Source: an uncultured Phycisphaerales bacterium
GTDB taxonomy: Bacteria > Planctomycetota > Phycisphaerae > Phycisphaerales > UBA1924
Assembly (NCBI GenBank): GCA_937879825.1
Contig: CALFMQ010000382.1
Coordinates: 1 to 7,344, forward strand
Direction: 5' to 3'
DNA: 7,344 nucleotides
Below the pieces are notes generated by a model. That model ran no database searches and was not told where the DNA came from. It worked only from the letters and a program-made list of their open reading frames with translations. A program made the position numbers and the translations under genes. Positions 5,679 to 7,344 of the stretch are shown here, piece by piece. The first letter of the stretch is position 1. Every line of letters starts with the position of its first letter.

Positions 5679-7344
5679 TCACGCCAATGCGGGCTTGCGT
5701 GAGTCGTTGAGAATCTTGCGGATAACGGTCTGGAGAATGCCGCCGTTGCGGAAGTACTCGATCTCCACGGGCGTATCGATTCGGCTCATCGCGACGAACT
5801 CGGTCTTCTTGCCCTTGGGATGCGTCGCCGTGACACGCACCTCGGCGCGGGGCGCGAGGTCGGCGGGCAAGTCGATATCGAACGACTCGGTGCCGTCGAG
5901 CCCGAGCAACGCGGCGCTCTGGCCGGCCTTGAACTGCAACGGCAGGACACCCATGAACACGAGATTCGAACGGTGGATGCGCTCGAACGACTCGGCGATC
6001 ACGGCGCGTACACCGAGCAGGTAGGTGCCCTTGGCGGCCCAGTCGCGCGACGAGCCCATGCCGTAGTCCTTGCCCGCCAAGACGACGAGCGGCGTGCCCT
6101 GATCCTTGTAGTTCATCGCGGCGTCGTAGATGTACGCCACCTGCCCGGTGCCCTTGTTCGAGAAGTCGCGTGTCCATCCGCCTTCGGGGATGTTGCCCTG
6201 CGCATCCTTGGCGAGCATGTTGCGGACGCGGATGTTGGCGAAGGTGCCCCGCGTCATGACGCGGTCGTTGCCGCGACGCGAGCCGTAGGAGTTAAAGTCG
6301 GCCTTGCGCACGCCCTTGTCGGTCAGGAACTGCCCGGCGGGCGACTTCTCCGCGATCGAGCCCGCCGGCGAGATGTGATCGGTTGTCACCGAGTCCCCCA
6401 GCATCGCCAGCACGCGCGCGCTGTGGATGGAACCGAAGCCGGGTGGTTCCTCGGTCATGCCCTCGAAGAAGGGCGGGTTCTGGATGTAGGTCGAGTCGTC
6501 GTCCCACGCGTAGAGCTCGCTCTTGCTGACGGGGACCTTGTTCCACGTCTCGTTGCCGGTGAAGACGCTGCCGTACTTCTCCTTGAACTGCGCGGGCGAG
6601 ATCGATGCGTTGCGCAGCGCCACGACCTCGGCGTGCGTCGGCCAGATGTCTTTGAGATAGACATCCTTGCCGTCCTTGGACTTTCCGATCGGGTCGTTGG
6701 CCAGATCGATGTCCACGGTGCCGGCGATGGCGTACGCCACCACCAACGGCGGCGAGGCGAGGTAGTTGGCCCGAACGGCCTGATGGACGCGCCCCTCGAA
6801 GTTGCGGTTGCCCGACAGGACGCTGGCGACCACAAGATCGCCCGCCTTCACGCCCGCTTCGATCTCCGCCGGGAGCGGGCCGGAGTTGCCGATGCAGGTC
6901 GTGCACCCGTACCCGACCGTGTGGAAACCCAGCGCGTCGAGGTCCTCGGTCAGATTGGCCTTGTCGAAGTAGTCCGTCACCACCTTCGAGCCCGGCGCGA
7001 GCGAGGTCTTGACCCACGGCTTGCGCGTCAGCCCCAGCTTGCGCGCCTTGCGCGCCACGAGGCCCGCCGCGATCATCACGTCAGGATTGCTTGTGTTCGT
7101 GCAGGAGGTGATCGCGGCGATGACCACCGAGCCGTGCTTGAGTTTGACTTCGTGGCCCGGGTTGGCGGGGTGGCTCTGTTCGCCGAGGCGCACGCGCACG
7201 CAACCGGACTTCTGCATCGCTTCGGCCTCGTCCGGGTTCACGTGCGCACCGGCCGTCTGGCCGCCTTCGCCCACGAACGAGTTCAGGTTCACCGCCTCAT
7301 CGGGAACCGATTTCTTGAAGGTGTCCGCCAGGTCTTTGTGCCAC
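5679..7344 (-). CDS. acnA: Aconitate hydratase A (aconitase), C-terminal part (5' partial)
   Basis: The minus-strand frame is open through the right edge; the GTG at 7292 is internal, because coding sequence with normal family similarity (beginning WHKDLADTF) continues beyond it. 554 residues are visible, numbered here from base 7343; the AcnA/IRP1-type family is about 900 long, so roughly 350 N-terminal residues are missing. The enzyme interconverts citrate and isocitrate through cis-aconitate in the TCA cycle, in the cytoplasm. The three [4Fe-4S] ligands are present: C81 in 'TSCTNTSNP' and C147 and C150 in 'GCTTCIGNSG'. Other conserved sites are 'NRNFEGR' (179-185), 'GDSVTTDHISPAG' (316-328), 'YGSRRGND' (353-360) and the swivel-domain substrate loop 'SSRDWAAKG' (431-439). 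The C-terminal domain is complete. No frameshift is seen. It converges on the third PilZ gene. Confidence 0.97.
   Translation of the reverse strand, partial: WHKDLADTFKKSVPDEAVNLNSFVGEGGQTAGAHVNPDEAEAMQKSGCVRVRLGEQSHPANPGHEVKLKHGSVVIAAITSCTNTSNPDVMIAAGLVARKARKLGLTRKPWVKTSLAPGSKVVTDYFDKANLTEDLDALGFHTVGYGCTTCIGNSGPLPAEIEAGVKAGDLVVASVLSGNRNFEGRVHQAVRANYLASPPLVVAYAIAGTVDIDLANDPIGKSKDGKDVYLKDIWPTHAEVVALRNASISPAQFKEKYGSVFTGNETWNKVPVSKSELYAWDDDSTYIQNPPFFEGMTEEPPGFGSIHSARVLAMLGDSVTTDHISPAGSIAEKSPAGQFLTDKGVRKADFNSYGSRRGNDRVMTRGTFANIRVRNMLAKDAQGNIPEGGWTRDFSNKGTGQVAYIYDAAMNYKDQGTPLVVLAGKDYGMGSSRDWAAKGTYLLGVRAVIAESFERIHRSNLVFMGVLPLQFKAGQSAALLGLDGTESFDIDLPADLAPRAEVRVTATHPKGKKTEFVAMSRIDTPVEIEYFRNGGILQTVIRKILNDSRKPALA

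Noticed and set aside
7290..7292. GTG at 7292 (minus) as the aconitase start
   Set aside because: The frame continues to the right edge with aconitase-like sequence (WHKDLADTF), and a start here would remove the first third of the enzyme.

Overview
The window is GC-rich, densely coding bacterial DNA with short intergenic gaps, strong codon third-position GC bias and at least one TTG start. The LemA-type gene pair, the tandem PilZ proteins of a 'SLG(R/K)V(x)DIS' type and the general style fit a planctomycete, most likely of the Phycisphaerae. That assignment is inference from gene content, since no rRNA or other phylogenetic marker is present. No tRNA, rRNA, CRISPR array, insertion sequence or other mobile element is visible.

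Layout. (1) Bases 1-2569, plus strand: the 3' part of a large exported M14-type zinc metallopeptidase. Its N-terminus lies off the left edge, the tail of a signal peptide is just visible, and it ends in a GATase1-like domain. (2) Bases 2658-4033, plus strand: two tightly coupled genes, an uncharacterised single-pass membrane protein (TTG start with a strong Shine-Dalgarno) followed 11 bases later by a textbook LemA protein. (3) Bases 4073-5669, plus strand: three consecutive PilZ-domain genes. The first is an unusual fusion of an N-terminal PilZ domain to a C-terminal J domain with an intact HPD motif. The second and third are small stand-alone PilZ paralogs that align without gaps over about 94 residues. 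(4) Bases 5679-7344, minus strand: the C-terminal 554 residues of an aconitase A, convergent with the last PilZ gene across only 9 bases.

How the parts relate. The peptidase and aconitase look like ordinary housekeeping or secreted-protein genes. The membrane-protein/LemA pair probably works as one envelope unit. The PilZ trio is the accessory-looking part: all three keep both c-di-GMP-binding signatures (RxxxR and DxSxxG), with the same short 14-residue spacing. The fusion raises the possibility that c-di-GMP controls recruitment of a DnaK-type chaperone. RNA hairpins lie before or over the likely starts of the first two PilZ genes and may control their expression. The most novel-looking item is the PilZ-J fusion and its paralog cluster; the rest resembles known families.
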